From Bacteroidaceae bacterium (GTDB lineage: Bacteria > Bacteroidota > Bacteroidia > Bacteroidales > Bacteroidaceae), in contig JAFXXQ010000037.1 in assembly GCA_017542145.1 (NCBI GenBank), forward strand, positions 149,288 to 213,287: 64,000 bases of DNA, given 5' to 3'. A model generated the notes under the pieces. That model worked only from the letters and a program-made list of their open reading frames with translations. It was not told the DNA's origin and did not search any database. Below, piece after piece: positions 1-9,068 of the stretch. Numbering within the stretch: the stretch's first letter is position 1; every line of letters begins with the position of its first letter. The position numbers and the translations under genes were made by a program.

Positions 1-2
1 CT

Positions 3-1238
3 AAGTCCTTTAGAGTAACTACGCAGGATCACACCAACCCTGGTGACTATCTGGGTGGCGGCAAGTTAGGCGACATTCAGTTCGGCACCGATTGGCAGAC
101 TTTTGAAAAGCAATTCTCTGCAGCTGCTGGCGTGCAGTCCATCGCTTTCAACTTCGGCGAGGATGGTAACTATCAGGAGGATATCGATATCTTCTTCGAT
201 GACCTTACCGTCTCTCTCATGAAGCTCGATGAGGGCCTCTTTGTCGCATCCACTAACACAGAGTCAGGCCTGGTGGATTATGACTTTGATAACGCCATTC
301 AGTTTGAATATGACGTAGCTGACAAGGCTTATGTGGCAATAGTCGGCACCATGGGTAAAGAGGAAACATGGGTGAACGAGGTAATGATTTCAACCGTTCG
401 TGGTAATGATAAGGCGTTCAAGTCAGCTACATTGAAGGTCACAGACGCTGTCGTAAGCGACCCCTATACATGGATTGCCTATACTGAAGGTTCAAATGCT
501 AAGATTAAACTTCCTGCACAGGGCGTATGGAAAATTTCAATTGACACTAACGATATCCTGATGAACTTCGTGGAACTCGAAGGTGATGAACCCGGAGAAC
601 CTGTTGAAATTGTTCCTAACCCGTATATCGCCGTTCTGAATGCTTTGGAGCGTGACGATCTTGCAGATACCGTGAATTCTGATGGTACAACTACCATCAG
701 GGAAGAAGAGGGAGGCACAGGCCAGACATGGGACAACCAGTTCTGGATTGTCGCTAACCGCTCACTTTCTGCTGGTGAAGTAACGATTATCGAGTTCGAC
801 TATGTATCTTCCATTGATGCTCGCACCACCACACAATGCCACACCACTCCAGGCAACTATCTCCACTGGGATGCCATCGGTGATGTGAACTTCACTACTG
901 AAGAGCAGCACTTCTCAAAGTCATTTACCGTTCCTTCCGAGGCCGATGGCATGCAGTCCATTGCATTCAACATGGCTGAAATCAAGGAAGCTTGCGACTA
1001 TACCATCAAGAATGTTGTCTGGAAAAACGAAAGTGGCACGGAGACTCTCATCAACATGGAGGGTGCAGACAACTTCTATGTCAAGTCCGTCGGAGGTGAA
1101 ACCTTCTCGTTGGGTGTCAGCAACGCAGTTGTTGACAAGGCTGTTCCTACCGTTATTTATAACATCGCCGGTCAGCGGGTAACTGAGGACTACAAGGGCA
1201 TTGTTATTAAGAACGGCAAGAAGGTCGTGATTAGGTAA
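3..1238 (+). CDS. Secreted modular protein, 3' part (5' end outside window)
   Basis: The reading frame is open from the left edge, so this is the C-terminal part of a longer protein; the GTG at 132 is only an internal codon. Two related beta-sandwich-like segments are visible, both with a pattern like TTQxHTxPGxYLxxxxxGD followed by a QSIAFN stretch (about 10-215 and 820-1050). They resemble the carbohydrate-binding or adhesion modules attached to secreted Prevotella glycoside hydrolases. The end, with YNIAGQRV and a final GKKVVIR, is the tail seen on exported Prevotella enzymes and resembles a type IX secretion C-terminal signal. No catalytic domain lies inside the window, so the enzymatic class is unknown. 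A strong hairpin terminator follows at 1272. It may belong with the xylanase downstream, but that is inference from position. Confidence 0.75.
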   Translation, partial: KSFRVTTQDHTNPGDYLGGGKLGDIQFGTDWQTFEKQFSAAAGVQSIAFNFGEDGNYQEDIDIFFDDLTVSLMKLDEGLFVASTNTESGLVDYDFDNAIQFEYDVADKAYVAIVGTMGKEETWVNEVMISTVRGNDKAFKSATLKVTDAVVSDPYTWIAYTEGSNAKIKLPAQGVWKISIDTNDILMNFVELEGDEPGEPVEIVPNPYIAVLNALERDDLADTVNSDGTTTIREEEGGTGQTWDNQFWIVANRSLSAGEVTIIEFDYVSSIDARTTTQCHTTPGNYLHWDAIGDVNFTTEEQHFSKSFTVPSEADGMQSIAFNMAEIKEACDYTIKNVVWKNESGTETLINMEGADNFYVKSVGGETFSLGVSNAVVDKAVPTVIYNIAGQRVTEDYKGIVIKNGKKVVIR

Positions 1239-1271
1239 GAGACCCTCTCTCTGACAGAGAGAAAAACTTCA

Positions 1272-1322
1272 TCGTGCGTCATGTTTCCGTTAAAAAGCGG
1301 AACGTGGCGCACGAGGTTTTTT
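1272..1322 (+). terminator. Rho-independent terminator
   Basis: A long hairpin (left arm 1272-1287, right arm 1299-1314, about 16 pairs including G-U) is followed directly by a run of six T. It ends the transcript of the partial gene that stops at 1238. Confidence 0.85.
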
Positions 1323-1445
1323 AACTCAAATCGGTCATTAGAAATCATTTTTTTGTGGCATTTCATGTCATGGCAGTATTTTTTCGTTGCCAATGAGAGT
1401 GTATTATCTGACATCAGAATGACACTATCAAAGAATATCGTTTTT

Positions 1446-1526
1446 TCATCGCGATGAAAAGAGTTAATCATTGCAATGAAAAGAATCTTTCATCGCGATG
1501 AAAACATTTAATCATTGCGATGAAAA
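1446..1526. repeat. Intergenic array, four units, 22-bp period
   Basis: Four near-palindromic cores (TCATCGCGATGAAAA, TCATTGCAATGAAAA and variants) start at 1446, 1468, 1490 and 1512, exactly 22 bp apart. Units 1 and 3 are identical in the core; 2 and 4 are variants. The array lies between a terminator and the xylanase promoter. The rest of the 1239-1731 gap has no gene that I can support. Confidence 0.85.
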
Positions 1527-1626
1527 CTTCCTATCCCATGATCCTGCACAGAAAACGAGCTTTTTACGCATAGCAGAAAAAGCCTTTCTTCAGAAGGGAA
1601 AATGATCTACCCGTTCAGTCCAAACT

Positions 1627-1666
1627 TAATGACCGACTTAGGATAAGACCTAATGACCGATTTGGG
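1627..1666 (+). promoter_or_regulatory. 16-bp direct repeat, candidate activator site
   Basis: TAATGACCGACTTAGG at 1627-1642 recurs as TAATGACCGATTTGGG at 1651-1666, a 24-bp period. The second copy ends 8 bp before the -33 box of the xylanase promoter. Tandem direct repeats just upstream of -33 are what an activator such as a hybrid two-component regulator would bind. The binding protein is not encoded in the window. Confidence 0.6.
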
Positions 1667-1674
1667 TGAAAAAG

Positions 1675-1706
1675 TTTGGTGGATTCCAGTTTTTTATGTA
1701 CATTTG
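1675..1706 (+). promoter_or_regulatory. Bacteroidetes-type promoter of the xylanase gene
   Basis: TTTG at 1675-1678 and TACATTTG at 1699-1706 (TAnnTTTG) are separated by 20 bp. Transcription would begin near 1712, about 20 nt before the ATG at 1732. This shows that the in-frame extension back to 1666 is not translated. Confidence 0.8.
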
Positions 1707-1731
1707 CACCCATATTATAACCAATGCATAC

Positions 1732-4700
1732 ATGAATATGAAAAGGACCATTATCTCTGTCATCCTTTTGGTTGTTCTCTGCCTGCTACCCCTCTCGGTG
1801 CGGGCTCAGTTGTCCTCCAATCCCGACAAGTTCCTCGGCAACATCACCACGCGTGGCAACGTTGATTCCGGCAGCGAGAAATTCTATACCCTCTGGAACC
1901 AGATTACGCCCGAGAACGAGACCAAGTGGGATGCCATCGAGGGCTCTGCACGCGGCTCGTTCAACTTCTCCGGCGCTGATAGGTCGGCCAACTATGCCAA
2001 GCAGCATGGCTTCCCGTTCAAGTATCATACGCTCATCTGGGGCGCACAGTACCCAAGCTGGGTGAACAACCTCTCCACGGCTGAGCAGTACAAGGCCATC
2101 ATCGAGTATTTCGATGCCGTGAAGAAGCACTATCCCAACCTTGAGATTATCGATGTCGTGAACGAGGCAGTCTCTGGCCATCAGCCCGCTCCCTATAGAG
2201 CAGCCCTCGGAGGCGAAGGACGAACGGGTTTCGACTGGATCATCAAGGCGTTCCAGCTGGCACATGAGCGCTGGCCCAATGCCATCCTCGTCTATAACGA
2301 CTACAACACGTTCCGCTGGCAGAAGTCTGAGTTTATCAACCTGGTGCGCACGTTGCGCGACGCCGGTGCTCCCGTCGATGCCTACGGATGCCAGTCTCAC
2401 GATATTACTGACATCAGTTTGAGCGAATTCAAGAGTGCCATGACTGAGATACAGAATGCGTTGAAGATTCCGATGTACAGCACCGAATTCGATGTCGGCA
2501 CTTCTAATGACCAGCAGCAGCTCACGCAGTATAAGAATATACTTCCCGTCATGTGGGAGGCTGACTATTGCGCCGGCATCACCCTCTGGGGGTATATCTA
2601 TGGTTCCACCTGGACTACCGACGGTAACAGCGGCATCATCAGGAATGGCCAGGACCGCCCAGCCATGACGTGGCTGCGCGAGTATATGCAGACCGATGCT
2701 GCCAAGAACGCCAAAAGCCCTTTCCCTGGTTTCAAGAAAGAGGCCTCCGTCTATGTGAAGCCTGCATCGCTGAAGGTGTCGAAGGACGATGTCCTGCCCG
2801 TATGGGTTGATGCTACTTTGGCTACAAAGACCATTGAGAAAGTGGAACTTTATATGGGCAGTACTCTTGTTGCCACTATGACGGAGGCTCCCTACATTAC
2901 CGAGGTCACCTCTTCCTCGACGGGTACTAAGACTTTGAAGGCTGTTGTGACTGCCACCGATGGATTGCAGTACGAGAGACTTTCAAGAATCACGGTGCTC
3001 AGTTCGACAACGCCCCGCAAGCCCTATAACGATGTGGCATCCGAACTGCCAGGTGTGGTCGAGGCAAAAAACTACGACGAAGGTGCAGCCGGTATTGCCT
3101 ACGATAATGCCACGCGCACAGGCCTGGCCAAGACGGGCGGATGGATGGAATACACAGTTGACGTGAAAGAGCCGGGTCTATACTCATTAGATATTGAGGT
3201 GGCTTCGCAAAACGGAGGGGGTCTGTTCCATCTTGCTGATAACCATTTCGGCGACATGGTATTCCTTTCCGACTTTGTCACCGTTCTGAGCACGGGCAGT
3301 AATACCGACTACAAGACTGTCCATTTGCGGCTCAACACGCCCCTCGAGGCAGGGCACCGCACACTCAGCCTCTGCATCGACAAAGGCGGGTTCAACATCG
3401 GCAAGATGACATTCACCCGCTTGGAGACCGACAATGCGATGAAGATTGCGGTTAAGACCAGTCCTACGACGATAAACGTAGGCGAACAGACCACCATTAC
3501 CGCCACCGCCTCATCAACGACGAGCACTATAGCCAACGTCAGGTTATTTGCCAACGATATGCTGCTGGCTACGCTTACCGAAGAACCTTATACCACCGTC
3601 TTCGAACCTGCTGCGAAGGGTACATACGCCATTACCGCCATCGCTACCGATGGCGAGGGACGCGAGTCGAAGGTTGTAAAGACTACGCTGAAAGTTAATG
3701 GAGCTCGTTCGCCTTATAAGAGCGTCAGTCTGCCCGGCACCCTACAGTTCGAGAACTTCGACAAGGGTGGTGAAGGCCTCAGTTTCCACGACTCCGACGA
3801 TAAGGACGAGGGCGATGCGAAGTACCGTACTGACAACGAAGGCGTCGATATCGTGAAGGGTAACGGAGGTAGTGCCATTGGCTATACGGCTACCAACGAG
3901 TGGCTGGAGTATACCGTAAACGTCACCGAGGAGGGGACGTATGACTATGAGGCATACGTTTCGTCGGGTACTACTGGCGCAGGTTTCACCATTAGTCTGA
4001 GGGATAACAACCAGTCCACGCAACTCTGCCGCATCAGCATTCCGCAGACGGGCAACAGCGACTGGAGTAACTATCAAGTGGTAAAGGGCACCCTGTCTAA
4101 ATCGTTGACTGCCGGACAGCACATCCTGCGCGTAACTATTACTGGAGCTAACGGTAATCTGGATAAGGTTGTGTTCACCCGTTCGGGCGGCGAGGAACCG
4201 CCTGTGGGTGTCGATCCGAATTTCTATGTCTATCTCTGCTTCGGCCAGTCGAACATGGAGGGCAACGCTACACCTGAAACCGTTGACCAAAGTGTGGATT
4301 CTCGTTTCAAAATGCTGGCATGTGTTAATTTCACCAATCCCCAGCGTACGATGGGAGAGTGGTATACCGCTACGCCGCCCATTGTCCGCCAGGGAACAGG
4401 TCTGGGTATGGCCGACTACTTTGGTCGTACTATGGTGAAAAATCTGCCAGAGAATATCAAGGTGGGTGTCGTGGACGTTGCCATTGGAGGAACCAAGATC
4501 GAAGGCTTCATGCAAGAAGAGGTCGCATCGTATATTGCATCGATGGATCCCAATTCAGAAGGCTGGCTCATTAACTACTTCAAGGCTTACGACAACGACC
4601 CCTACCAGCGGCTTGTCGATATGGCGAAGATAGCCCAGAAGTCAGGTGTCATTAAAGGCATCCTGCTCCATCAGGGCGAGAGTAACAACGGTCAGTCCGA

Positions 4701-5637
4701 TTGGCCCCAGAAGGTGAAGAAGATTTACGACCGTCTGATTAGCGACCTTGGTCTGAATGCCGCTGATGTGCCCCTGTTTGTGGGTGAGACCGTCAGCCAG
4801 GCGGCAGGTGGCGCCTGTTCGCTTCACAACTCCGTGATCGCCCGTGTGCCCAGCGTCATTCCTAATTCTTACGTCATCTCCTCTGCGGGATGTCCGCAGA
4901 AGGGCGACGGCCTACATTTTACTGCCGAAGGATATCGCACTATGGGAGCCCGCTATGCCGAGCAGGCGTTGAAGCTGATGGGCATCGATATTAATGACAA
5001 CCCGGAGGGAGACGGACCGATTGATTACCGTTTTACCAGCCTTGCCGACATAGGCAACACGCCATTTGCCATCATCGACGAGCAGCAGCAGAAGGCGTTC
5101 TTCGGTATTGACAACCAGAACTTGGGCTTCGATGCCTATGACACAGCCTTTGTCGACACCCGTACGGGTTACCTCTTCAAACTGGAGCAGAGCACAGTCT
5201 CTGGTGGATATCTTTTGCGCCTGATTACCCCGCAAGGCGCTGAGTATAGCATCTGGGGAAGCCCTGGATATCTGAACGGCTATTCCACCGTAGCGGATTG
5301 CAGCTTTATCTTGGGACTGAACAACCAGAATGGCCAGGATGTGGAGAATGGAGCCGTGTGGAAGATACGCTATGTTGTGGGCAAGGGTTTCAGCCTGCGG
5401 AACGTGTATACGGGCAAATACCTGCACGACGCCTTGTCTGCCAAGTACGACGACCCTGCCTACTTTACCTTCTGCACATTAAGGCCGGGTGGTTCTGCAG
5501 TTGAGGTTGTCGAGGCTGAGCCCCTCACAACAGGTGTCTATTCGTTGCATGGTGTCTGCGTTGGCACTATGGAAAACTGGAACCTCTTGCCGCGTGGCAT
5601 CTATGTGGTGAATGGCCGTAAGGTCGTCAAAAGGTAA
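1732..5637 (+). CDS. Multimodular GH10 endo-xylanase with CBM6 modules and CE6-type esterase
   Basis: About 1301 residues. An N-terminal signal peptide (to about residue 24) is followed by a GH10 domain (about 27-325) with acid/base Glu145 in VVNEA and nucleophile Glu252 in STEFD. Next come an Ig-like module, a CBM6-like module (about 430-563), a second Ig-like module (570-653) and a fuller CBM6 (660-818). A SASA/CE6-type esterase domain follows (827-1088) with GQSNMEG holding the serine and DGLHF the Asp-His pair. After it are a beta-rich module and a C-terminal tail ending GRKVVKR, typical of exported Prevotella proteins. The enzyme should cut xylan chains and remove acetyl groups in one secreted polypeptide. 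The start at 1732 (or 1738) is chosen because the promoter -7 box is at 1699-1706. Its esterase domain is closely related to the N-terminal half of the gene at 16090-18042. Confidence 0.92.
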   Translation: MNMKRTIISVILLVVLCLLPLSVRAQLSSNPDKFLGNITTRGNVDSGSEKFYTLWNQITPENETKWDAIEGSARGSFNFSGADRSANYAKQHGFPFKYHTLIWGAQYPSWVNNLSTAEQYKAIIEYFDAVKKHYPNLEIIDVVNEAVSGHQPAPYRAALGGEGRTGFDWIIKAFQLAHERWPNAILVYNDYNTFRWQKSEFINLVRTLRDAGAPVDAYGCQSHDITDISLSEFKSAMTEIQNALKIPMYSTEFDVGTSNDQQQLTQYKNILPVMWEADYCAGITLWGYIYGSTWTTDGNSGIIRNGQDRPAMTWLREYMQTDAAKNAKSPFPGFKKEASVYVKPASLKVSKDDVLPVWVDATLATKTIEKVELYMGSTLVATMTEAPYITEVTSSSTGTKTLKAVVTATDGLQYERLSRITVLSSTTPRKPYNDVASELPGVVEAKNYDEGAAGIAYDNATRTGLAKTGGWMEYTVDVKEPGLYSLDIEVASQNGGGLFHLADNHFGDMVFLSDFVTVLSTGSNTDYKTVHLRLNTPLEAGHRTLSLCIDKGGFNIGKMTFTRLETDNAMKIAVKTSPTTINVGEQTTITATASSTTSTIANVRLFANDMLLATLTEEPYTTVFEPAAKGTYAITAIATDGEGRESKVVKTTLKVNGARSPYKSVSLPGTLQFENFDKGGEGLSFHDSDDKDEGDAKYRTDNEGVDIVKGNGGSAIGYTATNEWLEYTVNVTEEGTYDYEAYVSSGTTGAGFTISLRDNNQSTQLCRISIPQTGNSDWSNYQVVKGTLSKSLTAGQHILRVTITGANGNLDKVVFTRSGGEEPPVGVDPNFYVYLCFGQSNMEGNATPETVDQSVDSRFKMLACVNFTNPQRTMGEWYTATPPIVRQGTGLGMADYFGRTMVKNLPENIKVGVVDVAIGGTKIEGFMQEEVASYIASMDPNSEGWLINYFKAYDNDPYQRLVDMAKIAQKSGVIKGILLHQGESNNGQSDWPQKVKKIYDRLISDLGLNAADVPLFVGETVSQAAGGACSLHNSVIARVPSVIPNSYVISSAGCPQKGDGLHFTAEGYRTMGARYAEQALKLMGIDINDNPEGDGPIDYRFTSLADIGNTPFAIIDEQQQKAFFGIDNQNLGFDAYDTAFVDTRTGYLFKLEQSTVSGGYLLRLITPQGAEYSIWGSPGYLNGYSTVADCSFILGLNNQNGQDVENGAVWKIRYVVGKGFSLRNVYTGKYLHDALSAKYDDPAYFTFCTLRPGGSAVEVVEAEPLTTGVYSLHGVCVGTMENWNLLPRGIYVVNGRKVVKR

Positions 5638-5670
5638 TGACATTAAAAACTTTGCTTCTCCGCCCCTAAC

Positions 5671-5754
5671 ATCAAACTCTATTCCGCCAGCGTTTGATTC
5701 TAATTTGCTAGAATCAAACGCTGCGGATTTAGAGTTAAACGCTGTTCGGGGTGT
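5671..5754. repeat. Intergenic array, four units, 21-bp period
   Basis: Units begin at 5671, 5692, 5713 and 5734. Cores are ATCAAACTCT, GTTTGATTCT (the inverted form), ATCAAACGCT and GTTAAACGCT. Units 2 and 3 together form a perfect 15-bp inverted repeat (5688-5702 with 5709-5723). The array lies between convergent genes and could also act as a terminator, though no clear T-run follows. Confidence 0.75.
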
Positions 5755-5852
5755 AGTCAGTAGGGGCAAGAGGGATATTACTTTCTACCAAGCGTCTCCA
5801 CTATCCTTGCCATTTGGTTGTGGATTCTTCATCGTAATTCATACCGGATGGC

Positions 5853-6149
5853 TTAGCTGCTGATGCATTCGCCGTTGGCATATACCACATTCATCCGTTC
5901 AACGGTAATCGTTTCCCATACATGTTCTACCACGTATATCTCACTTGCGAGATAGCTGTCAAGTTCCTCGCGATTCTGAAACTCCATGACGAGCACAGAG
6001 CCCTTCAGCCTCCCGGCATCGTCCAGTAATCCTCCAGCACAGACGATGTGCTGCTTCAACCTCTCCATGCCTTCCAAGTGACGGGGACGCACCTCCATCC
6101 GCTTAGCAAGCATTCCCTCTCCGTCGTAAGCTGTAATAACGAATTGCAT
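5853..6149 (-). CDS. YciI-like domain protein
   Basis: 98 residues. The sequence begins MQFVITAYDGEGMLAKRMEVRPRH and contains a HIVCAGGLLDDAG segment and then a GSVLVMEF strand. This is the layout of the small alpha/beta YCII-related family (ferredoxin-like fold, dimeric). The family's biochemical role is poorly defined; some members act as dehalogenase or lyase-like enzymes. It lies 39 nt downstream of the GNAT gene on the same strand and is probably the last gene of that three-gene operon. Confidence 0.8.
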   Translation of the reverse strand: MQFVITAYDGEGMLAKRMEVRPRHLEGMERLKQHIVCAGGLLDDAGRLKGSVLVMEFQNREELDSYLASEIYVVEHVWETITVERMNVVYANGECISS

Positions 6150-6188
6150 AGTTTTGAAAAAAAGTTATTGTCGGCAGTCGCCTGGAAT

Positions 6189-6680
6189 TCACACCAAAGA
6201 GATATAGTGTAGGATGATATCCTCGTAGTGTCCGTCGTCCATTCGGAAACCATCTGGGATGGTGCCGAGCCGCTTGAAGCCAAGCCGTTCATAGAGGTGT
6301 AGGGCGTGGACGTTGGAAGCCACGACTGCGTTGAACTGAAGGATACGAAAGCCGAGCCGCTTGCCAACGGCCAAAGAGTCCCTTACGAGTTGCTCACCAA
6401 TATGCAATCCACGCATTCCCGACTTGACGGCATAGCTGGTGTTGCAGATATGTCCGCAACGGCCGATGTTGTTGGGATGGAGAATGTAGAGTCCTACGAC
6501 CTCTCTCGTATCCTGATTGACTGCCACGCCTGTGTACGATTGCGATTCAAAAAACGTTTCGGCTTCTTCAGCACTCATTTCCGTCTCTCCGGGAAATGCC
6601 TTTCCTTCGCGTATCACCTCATTCCAAATGGACGTCATCGGGACAATATCTTCATACGTGTATCTCCTGATGATGGTCAT
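6189..6680 (-). CDS. GNAT family N-acetyltransferase
   Basis: 163 residues from the ATG at 6680 (MTIIRRYTYED). It contains the acetyl-CoA-binding region of GNAT enzymes (GMRGLHIGEQLVRDSL, about residues 90-105) and the closing motif NVHALHLYERLGFKRLGTIP, and ends with a beta-strand DGHYEDIILHYISL. This is the organisation of phosphinothricin/amino-acid acetyltransferase-like members (COG1247 type); the substrate cannot be read from sequence. The upstream extension to 6737 is rejected because it runs back toward the stop of the small winged-helix gene (6713) and lacks the family pattern. Confidence 0.85.
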   Translation of the reverse strand: MTIIRRYTYEDIVPMTSIWNEVIREGKAFPGETEMSAEEAETFFESQSYTGVAVNQDTREVVGLYILHPNNIGRCGHICNTSYAVKSGMRGLHIGEQLVRDSLAVGKRLGFRILQFNAVVASNVHALHLYERLGFKRLGTIPDGFRMDDGHYEDIILHYISLV

Positions 6681-6712
6681 GGAAACTGCATTTAGACTGT
6701 CGGATGTTCGCA

Positions 6713-6892
6713 CTATACGCGCGGGGCGGGTTCCCACTTACAGCGGACGGGCGACACTATGGCGCCCTCTTTCTTCAACTCGGCAAACGCCTTGTCCACT
6801 TCCTTGCGGTCTGCATTCAACACCTTTGTTACTTCACCTGCCGAAACTGGTTTCCCAGCATCGCGCATAACTTGTAATACTTGCTCTTTCAT
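6713..6892 (-). CDS. Small winged-helix DNA-binding protein
   Basis: 59 residues, too short for most ORF cutoffs. The protein begins MKEQVLQVMRDAGKPVSAGE, continues with VTKVLNADRKEVDKAFAELK and ends KWEPAPRV. The pattern helix, turn (GKPVSAGEV), recognition helix (DRKEVDKAFAELKKEG) and wing strand (AIVSPVRCKWEP) is a minimal winged helix like those annotated as small transcriptional regulators in Bacteroidales. It is the first gene of an operon with the GNAT gene (32-nt gap) and the YciI-like gene. A TATCTTTG -7 box on the minus strand lies at 6967-6974, with a possible TTTG at 6992-6995 (17-bp spacing, slightly short). Confidence 0.75.
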   Translation of the reverse strand: MKEQVLQVMRDAGKPVSAGEVTKVLNADRKEVDKAFAELKKEGAIVSPVRCKWEPAPRV

Positions 6893-7151
6893 TTCCCTGA
6901 AAATTTTGTTAATAAAAAAGATTGCCTTATCCTCAAAAATGTTGTCTAATTCTTATCATTTTTCTGCAAAGATATGAAAAAAATGCCAAAGCAAAATATT
7001 TTGCTATGTTTTTTTGAAAAAACGGAAAATGCGCTATCTCTGTCTATTCTCGCACAGCCCTTTTCCGAAGCTTTGACAAGTACAGGGCTCCTGCAGCTCA
7101 TAGAAATAACAGAAGGGTGGGGTAGAATTAAGGAAATAATCTTCGTATCAC
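6893..7151. other. Divergent intergenic region
   Basis: Apart from the minus-strand promoter elements near 6967-6995, this AT-rich stretch shows no gene, repeat array or RNA that I can support. The short plus-strand reading frame through it has low-complexity composition and no ribosome-binding context. Confidence 0.5.
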
Positions 7152-7182
7152 TTGTGTAATTCATAGATTAGAGCTATTTTTG
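7152..7182 (+). promoter_or_regulatory. Bacteroidetes-type promoter of the DUF6057-GH78 operon
   Basis: TTG at 7152-7154 and TATTTTTG at 7175-7182 with 20 bp between. The predicted start near 7189 lies 15 nt before the ATG at 7204, so the in-frame TTG at 7180 is not the start codon. Confidence 0.75.
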
Positions 7183-7203
7183 CAGACAAGAAAGATATTG
7201 CAA

Positions 7204-9039
7204 ATGAAAAATGCTATTATTTGGATTTTCGCTCTCGTTGCCATAGCCTGTGGACTGCTGGTGTTTGAAAGCCATTATTTATGGAAGGTGCAGGAGCTGA
7301 ACCTGTTTCTCCAAACTCCTCTTTTCTTCAAACAGCAGATGGTGGCACCAGCAGGTATGCTCGCTTACATAGGCGCATGGTTTACGCAATTTTTCTACTA
7401 CCCGTGGGTTGGTGTGACGATGCTCTGTGGATGGTGGCTGCTATTGCTGTTTCTGATGAAAAAGACATTCGCCATTTCCACCCGATGGGCTCCGCTGTTA
7501 CTTATCCCCGTTGCCCTGCTCTTGATAACTAACGTTGATTTGGGCTATTGGGTATATATCCTGAAATTGCGTGGTCATTTTTTCCTGACAACCATTGGAA
7601 CGACAGCTGTGGTAGCCTTGTTATGGGTTTTTCGCTCCCTACCTGACAAAAACTGGTTGCGTGCCGTTTGGATGGTGCTGACGTGTATCGTCGGATACCC
7701 TCTGATGGGCATCTACGGTTTGGCAGCAACGTTGTTGATGGGACTATGGTCATGGCGGCTCATACCACGCGGACGTGCTGCCGTATATAGCGCAATTGCC
7801 ATAGTGACGATGGCGGCCGTGCCGCTGCTATGTTACCACTACGTCTATTACGAGACTAATTTGGCTAATATTTATTACGCGGGTCTGCCACTTTTCTTCG
7901 TCACAGAACGCTATGCCCAGTACTATATACCCTACATCCTGTTGGCCCTATTTATGGCTGTCATGGTCTGCTTGCCCATTGAATTCGAAAAGTCAAAAAG
8001 TCAAAATGACAAAAAACTGAAAAATAAAAGCAAAAGGTGGATTTCTTGGGCAGAACAGGCTGTGGTGGTGGCTGTGGTGACATGGGGTGTAGTACATTTC
8101 TGGTATAAGGATGAGAACTTCCATCACGAGGTTAAAATGCAGCACCTGATAGATCAGACCGACTGGAAAGGCGTGTTGCAGGAAGCTGTAGCACAAAAGG
8201 ACGAGCCCACGCGTGCTATTGTCATGATGCGTAATCTGGCTTTGTCACGTCTTGGCCGGCAGGGTGACGTGATGTACCAATACCGTAATGGCTCGAAGCG
8301 TTATAATGCCCCCTTTGACATGCGACTGATGATGGTGGTCGGCACGCTTGTCTATTATCAATATGGTATGCTGAACTACTGTAATCGCCTGTGTACGGAG
8401 ATGGGAGTAGAGTTCGGTTGGCGGGCCGAACACTACCGATATATGACTCGATGCGCCTTGCTGAATGGTGAAAAGGAGGTTGCCCGGAAATACATCAACA
8501 TATTGAAGCATACACTTTTCTTTGATGACTGGGCTGCAAAAGCGGAGAGTTTGTTGGATAATCCCCGACTGATAGCCAAAGACCATGAACTGGAGCCCAT
8601 CACCCACATGCTTCACTATTCGGATGTGGCGAGTGGTGACCAAGGCTATGTGGAGCGTTTCCTGATGAACCAGCTGGCCAAAAACAGCTATTCCAAAGAC
8701 CCCGTATTTCAAGAACAGTCGTTGCTGGCCTCGCTGTGGGTAAAGGATTCGAAACTCTTTTGGCATCACTTCAGCATCTATGTCAGTCAACATCCCAAAG
8801 ATGACATCCCTGTAGCCTATCAGGAGGCAGCCTATCTTTTCGGCAAGATGGAGAATCGTCCTAATTTGGATCAAATGCCCTTCAGTCAAGGGGTCAAGGA
8901 CCGTTTCAATAGGTTTTACCAGATTATCTCTCAATGCGAAGGCATGAATATAGCAGATGTGCGCAAGCGGATGGAACGGCTCTACAGCAACTCCTTTTAT
9001 TTTGATTACGAACTGATGTCGAAACTTCCAGAGTACTAA
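7204..9039 (+). CDS. DUF6057 family membrane protein
   Basis: About 611 residues. The N-terminal 270 residues are a string of hydrophobic segments (for example IIWIFALVAIACGLLVF and GVTMLCGWWLLLLFL), so the protein is an integral inner-membrane protein. A short basic linker rich in Lys/Asn/Ser follows (KSKSQNDKKLKNKSKR), then one more membrane segment, and a soluble C-terminal half of helical repeats resembling TPR-like helices. This arrangement matches DUF6057, whose function is unknown. The linker is encoded by a short repetitive stretch (agtcaaaaagtcaaaatg, 7991-8008). It is the first gene of a four-gene operon, 29 nt ahead of the TolB-like lipoprotein. Confidence 0.8.
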   Translation: MKNAIIWIFALVAIACGLLVFESHYLWKVQELNLFLQTPLFFKQQMVAPAGMLAYIGAWFTQFFYYPWVGVTMLCGWWLLLLFLMKKTFAISTRWAPLLLIPVALLLITNVDLGYWVYILKLRGHFFLTTIGTTAVVALLWVFRSLPDKNWLRAVWMVLTCIVGYPLMGIYGLAATLLMGLWSWRLIPRGRAAVYSAIAIVTMAAVPLLCYHYVYYETNLANIYYAGLPLFFVTERYAQYYIPYILLALFMAVMVCLPIEFEKSKSQNDKKLKNKSKRWISWAEQAVVVAVVTWGVVHFWYKDENFHHEVKMQHLIDQTDWKGVLQEAVAQKDEPTRAIVMMRNLALSRLGRQGDVMYQYRNGSKRYNAPFDMRLMMVVGTLVYYQYGMLNYCNRLCTEMGVEFGWRAEHYRYMTRCALLNGEKEVARKYINILKHTLFFDDWAAKAESLLDNPRLIAKDHELEPITHMLHYSDVASGDQGYVERFLMNQLAKNSYSKDPVFQEQSLLASLWVKDSKLFWHHFSIYVSQHPKDDIPVAYQEAAYLFGKMENRPNLDQMPFSQGVKDRFNRFYQIISQCEGMNIADVRKRMERLYSNSFYFDYELMSKLPEY

Positions 9040-9068
9040 GATTAACAAGTCAACGAGTCTAAACGGGT

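Noticed and set aside
1666..1731. N-terminal extension of the xylanase.
   Set aside because: It spans the promoter boxes, so it is not transcribed as coding sequence.
6974..7159. Plus-strand frame of 61 codons upstream of the DUF6057 gene.
   Set aside because: It has no ribosome-binding context, it starts inside the minus-strand promoter region and no family matches.
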